Assembly: GCA_903857795.1 (NCBI GenBank)
Contig: CAIOGM010000173.1
Span: 1-50,896 of the forward strand
DNA: 50,896 nt
Source of the DNA: an uncultured Geobacter sp.
GTDB taxonomy: Bacteria > Desulfobacterota > Desulfuromonadia > Geobacterales > CAIOGM01
Direction: 5' to 3'
Shown here: one piece after another, positions 8,733 to 17,339 of the stretch
Numbering within the stretch: position 1 is the first letter of the stretch
Layout of the letters: every line of letters begins with the position of its first letter
Notes under the pieces: generated by a model
What the model was told of the DNA's origin: nothing
The model's database searches: none
What the model saw: the letters and a program-made list of their open reading frames with translations, nothing else
Made by a program: the position numbers and the translations under genes

Positions 8733-9562
8733 AGCGCCCCTCGTAGCTGTTCGATCTCGCTGAGCAGAAAGACCGGTCCGTCCTGGCAGCAGGAGAGCTG
8801 TTCGATGGCGCAGTGGCCGCACTTGCCGACCCCGCACTGCATATGGCGTTCCAGGGAGACCAGAATCCTTGAGGAGGGGAGTTGCTTCTTGTGCAGTTCG
8901 GCGATGACGGCGCGGTACATGACCGGCGGCCCGACGATTACCGCCACGGTTCGCCCGGGGTCCAGCGGCAGGGAGGGGATGAGGTGGGTGACGAGCCCCA
9001 CGTTGCCGTCATAGCATCCCCCTTCGGGTGCGTTGTCAACGGTCACGCCGCAGGCGAACCGGCCGGAAGCCTCCCACTGTGTTACCTCCTCCCTGAACAT
9101 GAGGTGGTCAGGGCTTTTGGCGCCGTAGAGGATGGTGACGCCGCCAAACTCTGCGGGCCGGTCCTCACAGTACTGGATCAGCGAGCGGAGCGGGGCCAGT
9201 CCGCAGCCGCCGGAGATGAGGAGCAGCTCCTCTTCCCGTAACAGGGAGAGATCGAAAGGATGGCCGAAAGGGCCGCGGATGCCGATGCTGTCGCCTGCGG
9301 TGAGCCCGTGCAGGGCGGTGGTGAGGCTCCCGGCCTGTCGGACTCCCAACTCGAAGCTGACGCCCCGGGTCGGCGACGAGGCCACCGAGATGGGGGCCTC
9401 GCCCCAGCCGAGGAGTGAAACCTGGACGAACTGGCCGGGGAGGTGGCCCAGCGGTGTCCCGTCACACTTCCTCACGCGGAACAACTTCTCTTCGGGGGTC
9501 AGGTTGCTGACCGAGAGCAGTTCGCACTGCTGCGGCAGATAGAGTGAGGGGGGATCCGGCAT
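8729..9562 (-). CDS. FAD/NAD(P)-binding electron-transfer subunit of the formate dehydrogenase operon (sulfhydrogenase gamma / AsrB-like)
   Basis: The 277-residue protein is a ferredoxin-NADP reductase-type module. A flavin-binding barrel contains PISVASSP (about residues 56-63), a nucleotide-binding half starts at LLISGGCGLAPLRSL (about 115-129), and a C-terminal 2Fe-2S motif reads CGVGKCGHCAIEQLSCC (about 243-259). These features define sulfhydrogenase gamma, AsrB and PyrK-like subunits, which pass electrons to or from NAD(P). It is the first gene of a three-gene operon (gamma, catalytic, beta), coupled by GTGA and ATGA overlaps, so the complex is probably a soluble NAD(P)-linked formate dehydrogenase. 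The ribosome site GGAG precedes the ATG. Confidence 0.87.
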   Translation of the reverse strand: MPDPPSLYLPQQCELLSVSNLTPEEKLFRVRKCDGTPLGHLPGQFVQVSLLGWGEAPISVASSPTRGVSFELGVRQAGSLTTALHGLTAGDSIGIRGPFGHPFDLSLLREEELLLISGGCGLAPLRSLIQYCEDRPAEFGGVTILYGAKSPDHLMFREEVTQWEASGRFACGVTVDNAPEGGCYDGNVGLVTHLIPSLPLDPGRTVAVIVGPPVMYRAVIAELHKKQLPSSRILVSLERHMQCGVGKCGHCAIEQLSCCQDGPVFLLSEIEQLRGAL

Positions 9563-9710
9563 AGACCAACTCCATGGTCGATTACTGTTTGACTGGTTTG
9601 CGTGATGAGGCTATCATGCTCCCCGCTGAATGATCAACCGGAATATCTTGTCCGACCCAGGTAATGTATCATAACGCTCCCCTGATCCGGGTAACGGTGG
9701 TCTACGACAT

Positions 9711-11018
9711 ATGGACAGATTCACGAGATGGGGCCTTTCCGGCCTGATATGCGCTTCGGCTTTCATCGCCTTCATCGGCGGAGTCTCTGCCCTCGATCAC
9801 CGTTTCGAGCTGAACACCAGGGAGCTGGACAAGAAAAGGGGATCAGTCGCGGAGCGGAAGAGGAGGCTGCCTGGCCGGAGACCTCTTCCGCTGAAGAGCT
9901 CCACGCCCTTATCGGCGTCCACCGCCGAGACAGAGTCTCTCTACCGTCTCCCCCCGCTGACGGTGGCGGCGTCAGATCGCGCGGCCATGATCACCCTCCG
10001 CACACTCTGGAAGCGGCTTGTCCCTGGACTGGAGCCCGAGGGAGCGCTGGAGCTCCGGGCGGAGAGCTTCACCCTGAGCCTCGACCCGCAGGCGCTTCCG
10101 GTTCTTCCGGCTGCCGATGGGGGAAAGATCATCATCGACGCCAACCGGGCTCTCTCACCTCCCATAATAAGCCTCATTCAGAAGCAGGAGCCCTTTTCCC
10201 GGGTCATCTCCGAACACCCCTCTTCGGGGGACCGCTTTTATGCAAAACTGCTCAAAGCCGGGGGGTTCTACTCTGTAGAGCCGGAGTTTCCCCTGGAGTT
10301 CGGTGATGACCCCCGCCTGTTACTGCGGGCGGAGTACCGCATCGAGCGGACAGCGGACTCTCTCTTCAATAATGACACGGTGCTCCTCTACACCGCCGCG
10401 GGTCGTCTCCCTCTCCCCCGGTCACTCACGGTTTTTCTGGCTGGCGCCGGCTTCCGGGTCGTCGAGCCCGGCCTGCCGGGCCAAGCTCCTCTCCCCCCAC
10501 GGGATCGCTTCGTCCAAATCCTTCCCGGAGACCGTTTCCAGGTAGCGGATGCGCTGCTTCGCACACTGGGGGTGGTAACGAATGCCGGCGCGAACATGGA
10601 GTTCACCGGGCTGCTGCCTCAAGGGGTCGCGCTCACTGTTCGGGTAGAGCGCGCCTTTGTCTATAACGGCAAACGGTACGCCCTGGTTCCCGCAGATGCC
10701 GGCCAGCTAGCCTCTTCTCTCAGAGGAGTGCTAGAGAGCCAGGGGGTAACGGTGGTCCTCCTCGCCAAAGAGGATGACTTCCGCATTGTCACCGGGAAAC
10801 TCCTGCAGGCCCTCTCCCTTCCGGTCCGTTTCGACCGGTACCGGCTCTGGCCGCTGGGTGAGAGCCCCTATACGGTAGAGATGAGTGGATTTCTCCTCCG
10901 TGATCCGGCCACCGGTCATGACCTCTTTCTCACCGACCGTGAGGTCACCCCTCTCCTCCTCGACCTCATCGCCGGTCACGGCTATGCCGTGACCGGGGCG
11001 ACCCTCCAGAGACTGTGA
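9711..11018 (+). CDS. Unknown protein with N-terminal membrane segment, coupled to a PilB-like ATPase
   Basis: The 435-residue product has a hydrophobic N-terminus (WGLSGLICASAFIAFIGGVSA, about residues 7-27), either a signal peptide or membrane anchor, then a basic linker and a large soluble region. At least three parts look like related alpha/beta modules (around VSQEPFSRVIS-like helices and the strand LRAEYRIERTAD). No catalytic motif is recognisable. The start is uncertain because no strong ribosome site is visible. Its stop at 11018 lies 2 bp before the ATPase ATG, so the two are co-translated and probably work together, possibly at the cell envelope. I could not assign a family. Confidence 0.65.
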   Translation: MDRFTRWGLSGLICASAFIAFIGGVSALDHRFELNTRELDKKRGSVAERKRRLPGRRPLPLKSSTPLSASTAETESLYRLPPLTVAASDRAAMITLRTLWKRLVPGLEPEGALELRAESFTLSLDPQALPVLPAADGGKIIIDANRALSPPIISLIQKQEPFSRVISEHPSSGDRFYAKLLKAGGFYSVEPEFPLEFGDDPRLLLRAEYRIERTADSLFNNDTVLLYTAAGRLPLPRSLTVFLAGAGFRVVEPGLPGQAPLPPRDRFVQILPGDRFQVADALLRTLGVVTNAGANMEFTGLLPQGVALTVRVERAFVYNGKRYALVPADAGQLASSLRGVLESQGVTVVLLAKEDDFRIVTGKLLQALSLPVRFDRYRLWPLGESPYTVEMSGFLLRDPATGHDLFLTDREVTPLLLDLIAGHGYAVTGATLQRL

Positions 11019-11020
11019 CC

Positions 11021-12940
11021 ATGAAAAAGAAACTCGGCGAGATACTTCTCAAGGAGCGGCTCATTACCGAGGAGCAGCTCAATGAGGCGCTGGAGCTGCA
11101 GCGCCTCTTTCCCGATCAGACCATCGGACAGCTCCTTTGTCGCCTCGAGTTCATCAATGACGGGGTTCTCGGCGCCATCCTCGACCAGAAGGGGACTCGC
11201 CAAGAGCTTTCCGAGATTCTCATCCAGAAAAAATTCCTTCCCAAGGAGCAGGTGCTCCAGGCCGTGGCCCAGAGCGACCGGGAGGGGATTCCGCTCACCT
11301 CACTGCTCCTTAAACTCCAGCTACTGGATGAGGAGGGGGTCGCCCGGGCAATCTCTCTGCAGTACGATCTCCCCTACGTCCACCTGGACGGGATCAGCAT
11401 CACCGCGGACATGAGCCGCCTGATCAGCGCCAGTTACGCCCAGAAACGGCGGATCATCCCGGTGACGAAGATCGGCAACACCCTCACCCTGGCCATGGCG
11501 CTTCCCCTGAATGTGTACGAGATCAATGATCTCTCCTCATCTCTGCGGCTCAAGGTCATTCCGGTGGTGGCCAGCGAGAGCGAGATCGTCCTGGCCCAGC
11601 AGCGGCTCTACAAGGGGAGCGCGCCGCTCCCGGGGGTCTCGAGAGCCGAGCTGGAGGAGGTCCCGGACAGCATCCTGGAGATACTCACCGGGGGTGGTGA
11701 TGAACCGGAGATGGAGGAGGAGCTCAAGAAGGTCACCGAGAAGGACAGTGTCATCGTCAAGTTGGTGAACAAGATCATCTATGACGCCTTCCAACAGCGC
11801 GCCTCGGATATCCATATCGAGCCGTATCCGGGCAAGAGCGACATCGTCGTCCGGATCCGGATCGACGGCCGCTGCAAGATCTACCAGAAGATCCCCTACC
11901 GATACAAATACGCCATCCCCTCGCGGATCAAGATCATGGCGGAGCTGGACATCGCCGAGCGGCGCAAGCCCCAGGACGGCAAGATCGACTTCAAGAACTT
12001 CGGGCCGGTTGATGTGGAGCTCCGGGTGGCCACCATGCCCACTGCGGGGCAGCTGGAGGATGTGGTGCTCCGGCTCCTGCGCCATGAGGATGCACGCCCC
12101 TTCGACGCACTGGGGATGAGGGAGCGGGATCGTCACGAATTCGAGAACGCCCTGGCGCAGCCCTACGGCATGATCCTGGTGGTGGGCCCCACCGGTTCGG
12201 GGAAGACGACCACCCTTCACTCGGGGATCGCCCTCATCAATCACCCCGAGCTCAAGATCTGGACCATTGAGGATCCGGTGGAGATCACCCAGAGGGGGCT
12301 GCGCCAGGTCCAGGTGAACCCGAAGATCGGCTTCACCTTTGCCACGGCGCTCCGGTCGTTTCTCCGTCTCGACCCGGACGTGATCATGGTGGGGGAGATG
12401 CGGGATCAGGAGACGGCGTCCATCGCCGTGGAGGCGTCGCTCACCGGTCACCTGGTCCTCTCCACCCTGCATACCAACTCGGCGGCGGAGACGGTGACCC
12501 GGCTCCTGGACATGGGGCTCGACCCCTACAGCTTCTCTGACTCCCTCCTCTGCATCCTGGCCCAGCGGCTGGCCCGGTCGCTCTGTGGGAGCTGTCGGGA
12601 GGAGTATGTCCCCGGCGAAGAGGAGCTGAACGAGATCATCGAGGAGTTCGGGGCGGAGAGCTTTCGGACGGCGGGGATTGTCGGTAAGGAGCTGCGGCTG
12701 AGTCGTGCCGTCGGTTGCCCCAGCTGTCTCAACACCGGTTACCACGGGCGAGTAGGGATCTACGAACTCCTCACCTGTACCGACGAGATCAAGGTGCTCA
12801 TCAAAAAACGGGCTCAGAGTGACGCCATTAGCCGCCAATCGGCAATGGACGGCACGCGCACCCTCAAGCAGGACGGCATGCTCAAGGTCTTCCAGGGGAT
12901 CACCGACATGCACGAGGTCCGTCGGGTCTGCATCAGGTAA
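11021..12940 (+). CDS. PilB/GspE-family secretion or pilus assembly ATPase
   Basis: The 639-residue protein starts with two MshEN/GspE N-terminal modules (about residues 2-60 and 60-160; LGEILLKERLITEEQLNEAL and LSEILIQKKFLPKEQVLQAV). The ATPase core has Walker A GPTGSGKTTTLHSG (near 390), the Asp/Walker B region LRLDPDVIMVGEMRD (near 447), the His box LSTLHTNSAAET (near 484) and a zinc site from CGSC and CPSC. It would power pilus or type II secretion assembly at the inner membrane. No pilin, PilC/GspF or secretin gene is nearby, so its partner is elsewhere or it is an orphan. ATG is preferred over an in-frame GTG at 11015. It may pair with the 9711 product. Confidence 0.9.
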   Translation: MKKKLGEILLKERLITEEQLNEALELQRLFPDQTIGQLLCRLEFINDGVLGAILDQKGTRQELSEILIQKKFLPKEQVLQAVAQSDREGIPLTSLLLKLQLLDEEGVARAISLQYDLPYVHLDGISITADMSRLISASYAQKRRIIPVTKIGNTLTLAMALPLNVYEINDLSSSLRLKVIPVVASESEIVLAQQRLYKGSAPLPGVSRAELEEVPDSILEILTGGGDEPEMEEELKKVTEKDSVIVKLVNKIIYDAFQQRASDIHIEPYPGKSDIVVRIRIDGRCKIYQKIPYRYKYAIPSRIKIMAELDIAERRKPQDGKIDFKNFGPVDVELRVATMPTAGQLEDVVLRLLRHEDARPFDALGMRERDRHEFENALAQPYGMILVVGPTGSGKTTTLHSGIALINHPELKIWTIEDPVEITQRGLRQVQVNPKIGFTFATALRSFLRLDPDVIMVGEMRDQETASIAVEASLTGHLVLSTLHTNSAAETVTRLLDMGLDPYSFSDSLLCILAQRLARSLCGSCREEYVPGEEELNEIIEEFGAESFRTAGIVGKELRLSRAVGCPSCLNTGYHGRVGIYELLTCTDEIKVLIKKRAQSDAISRQSAMDGTRTLKQDGMLKVFQGITDMHEVRRVCIR

Positions 12941-12946
12941 CCCCCT

Positions 12947-13969
12947 TCATTCCTCTCGCAGGAAATTCAGCAGTGTCTCGTTAAACTTGTATTTCGATTC
13001 AAGGTGGGGAATATGCCCGACATTGGCTAGCTCCACCAGCCGGCTCCCCGGAATCAGCGCGGCGGTCCTGCGTCCCAGTTCGGGATACTGGCCGACGGTG
13101 GACAACAGCTCCTTTTTGACCCGCGACTTACCGACCACGGTCCGGTCCGCCTGCCCGATCACCAGGAGCGTCCTGGCCCTGATCCCTGGGAATTCATGGC
13201 AGACCGGCTGTTCATAGATCATCTCATAGGTGAGGGCCGACGCCATGGCCAAGCGGGGGTACTCTCCGCTCCCCGTCTGGCGGATGGCCACCTCGGCATA
13301 CTCCCCGTACTCCGGCAGCCAGGTGACGAAATAGCTCTTGTGGTAGGCGCGGATCTTCTCCGGGGAGGAGTTCAGCTCAGCGCGGTACTGCTCGTCAATG
13401 GCGACATAGGGGACGATGCCGCGGTACTCTTCGAGCCCGATGGGGTTTTCCAGGACGAGCCGGGTGGCGACTTCCGGGTACATCAAGGCGAAACGGGTCG
13501 CCAGCATCCCCCCCATGGAGTGCCCGACCACCGTCACCTCCTTGACCCCCAGGCTCTCCAGCAACCTCTTCGTGGTGGCGGCCAGCAGGTGAAAACTGTA
13601 GTGGATGTTGGGCTTGGATGATCTGCCGAACCCGATCTGATCCGGGACGATGACCCTGTAGCCGTTCTCAGAAAGGATGGCGATGGTCTCCTTCCAGTAG
13701 GCGCCGAAGAAATTCTTGCCGTGCAGCAGCATGACGCTCTTGCCGTTCCCGCCCCCTTTGGGGAGGACGTCCATGTAGGCCATCCTGAGCTCTTCTCCCT
13801 CAATGACCAGCGGGAGAGTGCTGACCGGGTAGGGATATTCATACCCCTCCAGGGTTATTGAGAGAGGCGCAGCCTCGGTGGCTGCCGCGGGTAGTGACGA
13901 GGTAACGGCTGTGGCGGCGGCAAGCACGATCAGGAGGAGCAGTCGGGACAGAGTTCGCACGGTTTTCAT
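12947..13969 (-). CDS. Exported alpha/beta hydrolase
   Basis: The 340-residue protein carries a signal peptide (LSRLLLLIVLAAATAVTSSLPAAA, about residues 6-29). The hydrolase core has oxyanion motif LLHGKNFFGAYW (near 80), nucleophile elbow VVGHSMGGML (near 150, Ser), a candidate Asp in IGQADRTVV (near 275) and His in VGHIPHLE (near 323). Hence the catalytic triad is complete. Substrate is unknown; it resembles periplasmic esterase/epoxide-hydrolase-like enzymes. The ATG at 13969 is chosen because GGAG sits about 10 bp before it and the signal peptide follows at once. Upstream on the same strand lies the pirin relic at 14004-14174. It converges with the ATPase gene, 6 bp apart. Confidence 0.88.
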   Translation of the reverse strand: MKTVRTLSRLLLLIVLAAATAVTSSLPAAATEAAPLSITLEGYEYPYPVSTLPLVIEGEELRMAYMDVLPKGGGNGKSVMLLHGKNFFGAYWKETIAILSENGYRVIVPDQIGFGRSSKPNIHYSFHLLAATTKRLLESLGVKEVTVVGHSMGGMLATRFALMYPEVATRLVLENPIGLEEYRGIVPYVAIDEQYRAELNSSPEKIRAYHKSYFVTWLPEYGEYAEVAIRQTGSGEYPRLAMASALTYEMIYEQPVCHEFPGIRARTLLVIGQADRTVVGKSRVKKELLSTVGQYPELGRRTAALIPGSRLVELANVGHIPHLESKYKFNETLLNFLREE

Positions 13970-14003
13970 GGTGGTGATCTCCGAAAAGGAAGGAGGCATG
14001 TCA

Positions 14004-14174
14004 TTACTCGATAAAGGTGCCTGAGTGGAACTCTTCAAAGGCGATTCGCAACTCTTCACGGCTGTCCCCCCCCTCCAGTAACACCTCAGGAATGTCGGCC
14101 CCCTTGAGGTGGACTCCTGCCCCCCCGACGGTGGGGACACTCCTGAAAACCTGTGCAATCCGGCGTGTTGTCAT
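14004..14174 (-). pseudogene. Internally deleted pirin relic (56 codons)
   Basis: A start codon with an AGGAGAG ribosome site opens a 56-codon frame. Residues 3-24 (RRIAQVFRSVPTVGGAGVHL) match the pirin N-terminus, where family members read RRI...S.PT.EGAGV.L. Residues 38-56 (SREELRIAFEEFHSGTFIE) match the pirin C-terminus (typically EELRQAFEEYRNGTF). About 200 residues forming the two metal-binding cupin barrels are missing, with the reading frame kept. It could be a decayed gene or a retained mini-protein. It lies 34 bp upstream of the exported hydrolase and shares its strand. Recognition is from memory of the family, not an alignment. Confidence 0.7.
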
Positions 14175-14256
14175 GACGCTCTCCTGGCGTTGATGTCAGC
14201 GACTGCTGTTGCGGCATGATAGCTTAATCGTCGTGAAAATCAACAGCTCCGTACAG

Positions 14257-14292
14257 AAAAAGGAGTCAGCCGATGGCAGCTGACTCCTTTTT
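14257..14292. terminator. Bidirectional intrinsic terminator
   Basis: AAAAAGGAGTCAGC (14257-14270) pairs perfectly with GCTGACTCCTTTTT (14279-14292) around an 8-base loop. The T run is present on either strand, so it can end the coiled-coil gene at 14323 on the minus strand and block reading from the other side. Confidence 0.85.
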
Positions 14293-14322
14293 TTGGCTTA
14301 CTCCACTGGTCGAAACAGCAGG

Positions 14323-14610
14323 CTACTTGAATTTGGCGATGGTCTGCTCCAGGGCACTCTTCATCTCGGTTATCGCCGCCTCTGCCTTTTTCCTGAGCAG
14401 TTCCCAGGTCTCGTCTCCGCTATGGCGCATCTCGTTGACTCGCTCCTGCACGGTCTCTCTCTTTATCTTCAGGATTTCGACTGCTTCGAGCAGTTCGCTT
14501 CGCGCCAAGGCAGAGGTTCTCTTTGCCTTCTCTTCCATCTGATCGATGATCATCTTCCACTCGTTAATCAGGGTCTCCAGTTTTCGCCGGTACTCGTCAC
14601 TCTTGGTCAT
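14323..14610 (-). CDS. Small coiled-coil protein
   Basis: The 95-residue product is almost wholly helical and highly charged, with heptad patterns through DEYRRKLETLINEW, VEILKIKRETVQERV and KKAEAAITEMKSALEQTI. It has no signal peptide, no cysteine and no recognised domain. Such short proteins in Geobacter relatives are annotated only as coiled-coil. GGAG lies upstream of the ATG and the terminator at 14257-14292 lies downstream, so it is a monocistronic gene. The 236-bp upstream gap (14611-14846) is very AT-rich, unlike its surroundings, and should hold its promoter, but no clear box pair was found. Confidence 0.75.
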   Translation of the reverse strand: MTKSDEYRRKLETLINEWKMIIDQMEEKAKRTSALARSELLEAVEILKIKRETVQERVNEMRHSGDETWELLRKKAEAAITEMKSALEQTIAKFK

Positions 14611-14846
14611 GGCTGCTCCTTTGTGAATGCAGGCTGGTGTTTTTAATTGGTTTAAAAAATAAAATTAATATATGCTTGGTTAAATAAATTGTACAGGTGT
14701 TTCTTCGCTTGAGGTCGGAGGCCGGTTTTCTTGCCGATTTCTGGTTAATAATGTCGGGGATTTAATGCGCATTCAACAATTGCTCGACAAAGTTTCATCC
14801 CCCCTGGCTGGGATATTTTTTCACATCGCGAGAAAGAGAGGATACC

Positions 14847-16109
14847 ATGTCCAGACTATCTGCACTCGGCGTCTCATCCAGGATTAGTAACGGCAAGGGG
14901 GATTCGTGCCCCACGGTTCATGGCATGGACCGATGGCTGTTGCGAATGTTTCTCCGAAGTATCGGGGATCCGCCTTTGCGTGCGAAACTGTGGGATGGGG
15001 CGGACTCCGGCCTGCACGGAGCACTGCCTGTGGTCGGCATGGTGATCCATGACCGGACAACGCTCTGGAGACTCTTGACCAATCCGCTGCTCAACTTCGG
15101 CGACGATTACAGCGCCGGCCGGATCGAGATAGAAGGGGGGGTGGTGCCATTTATGGAGACGGTCTACCGGGCCATGACCGGAAAGGAACGGAGAGAACCC
15201 TCACTTCGCCGGCACCGTAACTCTCCTGATGGCAACTCCGTCGCCGCCGCGCGTGGCAATATCCATCACCACTACGACATCGGCAACGACTTCTACCGCC
15301 TCTGGCTCGACAGGGAGATGCTCTATACCTGCGCCTACTTCCCGCACCCTGCAGCGTCACTGGAGGAGGCCCAGATCGCCAAGATGGAGCTGGTCTGCCG
15401 TAAGCTGCGGCTGAAATCCGGCCAGAGAGTGGTGGAGGCGGGATGCGGCTGGGGAGCGTTGGCGCGTCACATGGCCAGGGAGTATGGGGTCACCGTCAGG
15501 TCGTTCAATATCTCCCGCGAACAGATCGTCCATGCCCGCGAAGCGGCCAAGGCCGAGGGGCTCGGGAAGGTGATCGAATATGTGGAAGATGATTACCGCA
15601 ATATTTCGGGACGCCACGATGTCTTTGTCTCTGTGGGGATGTTGGAGCATGTGGGCCCGGAGCATTACCGGGAGTTGGGGAGGGTCATTGATCGCTCTCT
15701 GACTGGCGACGGGATCGGCCTGATCCACACCATCGGACAAAACAGCCCGCAGCCGATGAGCCCCTGGCTACTGAGCCGCATCTTCCCCGGCAGTTACCCC
15801 CCCACTCTGGGGGAGATGATGGAGATCTTCGGACCGTGTGATTTCTCCGTTCTCGATGTTGAAAACCTCCGGCTGCACTACGCCAGGACCCTGGAGCAGT
15901 GGCTCCACCGCTTCGAAGAGAACAGAGAGAGGATCACGGAGATGTTCGATGCCACCTTCGTTCGGAGCTGGCGGCTCTACCTCTCCGGCGCCATTGCCAA
16001 TTTTAATCTAGGCAACCTGCAGCTCTTTCAGGTCGTCTTCAGCCGGGCCGCCAACAACCTGATCCCGTCGCGTCCCTCCCCACTGGCCCTTGTCAGTGAC
16101 CCGCTCTGA
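14847..16109 (+). CDS. cfa: Cyclopropane-fatty-acyl-phospholipid synthase family methyltransferase
   Basis: The 420-residue protein matches CFA synthase, a SAM-dependent enzyme that adds a methylene bridge to unsaturated acyl chains of membrane phospholipids. Seen are HHHYDIGNDFYRLWLD (near 131), YTCAYFPH with the conserved cysteine (near 152), the SAM motif VVEAGCGWGALARHM (near 195), MLEHVGPEHY with the active-site glutamate (near 268), IHTIGQN (near 293) and LHYARTLEQW (near 345). All bicarbonate-pocket residues known from E. coli Cfa appear present. It overlaps the next gene by 1 bp (TGATG), so methylation and the following FAD enzyme are coupled. Confidence 0.92.
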   Translation: MSRLSALGVSSRISNGKGDSCPTVHGMDRWLLRMFLRSIGDPPLRAKLWDGADSGLHGALPVVGMVIHDRTTLWRLLTNPLLNFGDDYSAGRIEIEGGVVPFMETVYRAMTGKERREPSLRRHRNSPDGNSVAAARGNIHHHYDIGNDFYRLWLDREMLYTCAYFPHPAASLEEAQIAKMELVCRKLRLKSGQRVVEAGCGWGALARHMAREYGVTVRSFNISREQIVHAREAAKAEGLGKVIEYVEDDYRNISGRHDVFVSVGMLEHVGPEHYRELGRVIDRSLTGDGIGLIHTIGQNSPQPMSPWLLSRIFPGSYPPTLGEMMEIFGPCDFSVLDVENLRLHYARTLEQWLHRFEENRERITEMFDATFVRSWRLYLSGAIANFNLGNLQLFQVVFSRAANNLIPSRPSPLALVSDPL

Positions 16110-17218
16110 TGGAATCCTGTGAAGTGCTGATCGTCGGTGGAGGACCGGCCGGATCGACCTGCGCCCGCCAGTTACAACGGGCGGGGGTCGATGTGTTGCT
16201 GCTGGATTCCCGCCTCTTTCCCCGAGAAAAAACGTGTGCGGGGTGGATCACTCCTGCGGTGCTGGCACTGTTGGAGCTGGCGCCTGACGAGTACGGAGAC
16301 GGGCGACTGCTCCAGGAGATTCGCGGCTTCCGGACTTCATTCATGCACGGGGCCGAGATCGTTACCCGTTATGACGATATCGTGAGTTATGGCATCCGGC
16401 GCCTTGAATTCGACCATTTTCTCCTGGAGCGTAGCGGCGTCCGCCGGATTGTTGGCGCCCCGGTGAGGGTGCTGGAGCAAAGAGATGGCTGCTGGGTTGT
16501 CGACGGCCGCTATCGGGCGCGGCTCATCGTGGGGGCCGGAGGTCATTTCTGCCCGGTGGCGCGCCTCCTGGGGGCGAAGATTGGTGCGGAACGGATAATC
16601 GTCGCCCAATCGGCGGAGGTTGCCCTGGAGAGCGGGTCGGAGAGGGACTGTCCCATCCGGGGTGAGCTGGCGGAGTTGCTCTTCAGCCGGGACCTCCAGG
16701 GATACGGCTGGCTCTTGCGGAAGGGGAGCTTTCTGAATGTCGGTTTCGGCAGCATGAACCGGGTTGATTTCGTAAGGCAGATGGCGGAGTTCCGTACTCT
16801 TCTCGCCCGGCGCGCTCTGCCCGTTGCCACCCTGCGGTTTCGGGGCCACCCCTATCTCACCTATCAGCGGGACGGGCGAAGACGGGTCGGCGATGCACTG
16901 CTGCTCATTGGGGATTCGGCCGGGCTTGCCTCACCGCAGAGCGGTGAAGGAATCCTCCCGGCGGTGGAGTCGGCGCTCCTGGCGGCAGAGACCATCCTCG
17001 GGGCAGGGGGGGAATACCAGCGGGAAAACCTAGAACCCTATGAGGAACGATTATCCCGCCGTTTCGGCTGCCGCGAACTGCCGTTCCCGATCCCTTTCCG
17101 GCTCGTCCCCCCCCTCGGAGCAGCGCTCCTCTCCAGCCCCACCCTTGTCCGCCATCTGCTCCTGAATCGCTGTTTTCTCCGGAGAAACCAACGCACTCTC
17201 CCTCGGGAATCCCCGTAG
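16109..17218 (+). CDS. FAD-dependent oxidoreductase, geranylgeranyl reductase-like family
   Basis: The 369-residue flavoprotein opens with the dinucleotide-binding motif VLIVGGGPAGSTCARQL (about residues 5-21) followed by an acidic-ended strand DVLLLDS. It contains the second FAD motif LLIGDSAGLASPQSGEG (about 262-278). KTCAGWITP near residue 41 is typical of geranylgeranyl reductase relatives, which saturate isoprenoid or acyl double bonds. The start overlaps the cfa stop, so it may act on the same membrane lipids, for instance reducing or oxidising a methylated acyl chain. Substrate is inferred only from this coupling. Confidence 0.82.
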   Translation: MESCEVLIVGGGPAGSTCARQLQRAGVDVLLLDSRLFPREKTCAGWITPAVLALLELAPDEYGDGRLLQEIRGFRTSFMHGAEIVTRYDDIVSYGIRRLEFDHFLLERSGVRRIVGAPVRVLEQRDGCWVVDGRYRARLIVGAGGHFCPVARLLGAKIGAERIIVAQSAEVALESGSERDCPIRGELAELLFSRDLQGYGWLLRKGSFLNVGFGSMNRVDFVRQMAEFRTLLARRALPVATLRFRGHPYLTYQRDGRRRVGDALLLIGDSAGLASPQSGEGILPAVESALLAAETILGAGGEYQRENLEPYEERLSRRFGCRELPFPIPFRLVPPLGAALLSSPTLVRHLLLNRCFLRRNQRTLPRESP

Positions 17219-17284
17219 CCTGAATTTTATCCTCACTCCTCGTACTGCTGCAGCTGTCACTTCCCGGATAAAACTGTTTCTCCG

Positions 17285-17313
17285 TTGTCATGAGAGCTGT
17301 TCTGTGTCATAAA
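17285..17313 (+). promoter_or_regulatory. Sigma-70-type promoter for malQ
   Basis: TTGTCA (17285-17290), a 17-bp spacer and CATAAA (17308-17313) lie 27 bp before the malQ start, close to an ideal arrangement. Confidence 0.5.
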
Positions 17314-17339
17314 AGGGGCAAAATTTTCCGGAGGCACTC

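Noticed and set aside
14611-14846. Cyclic di-GMP (GEMM) riboswitch or other structured leader
   Set aside because: No conserved GEMM core was found here or in other intergenic regions examined by eye.
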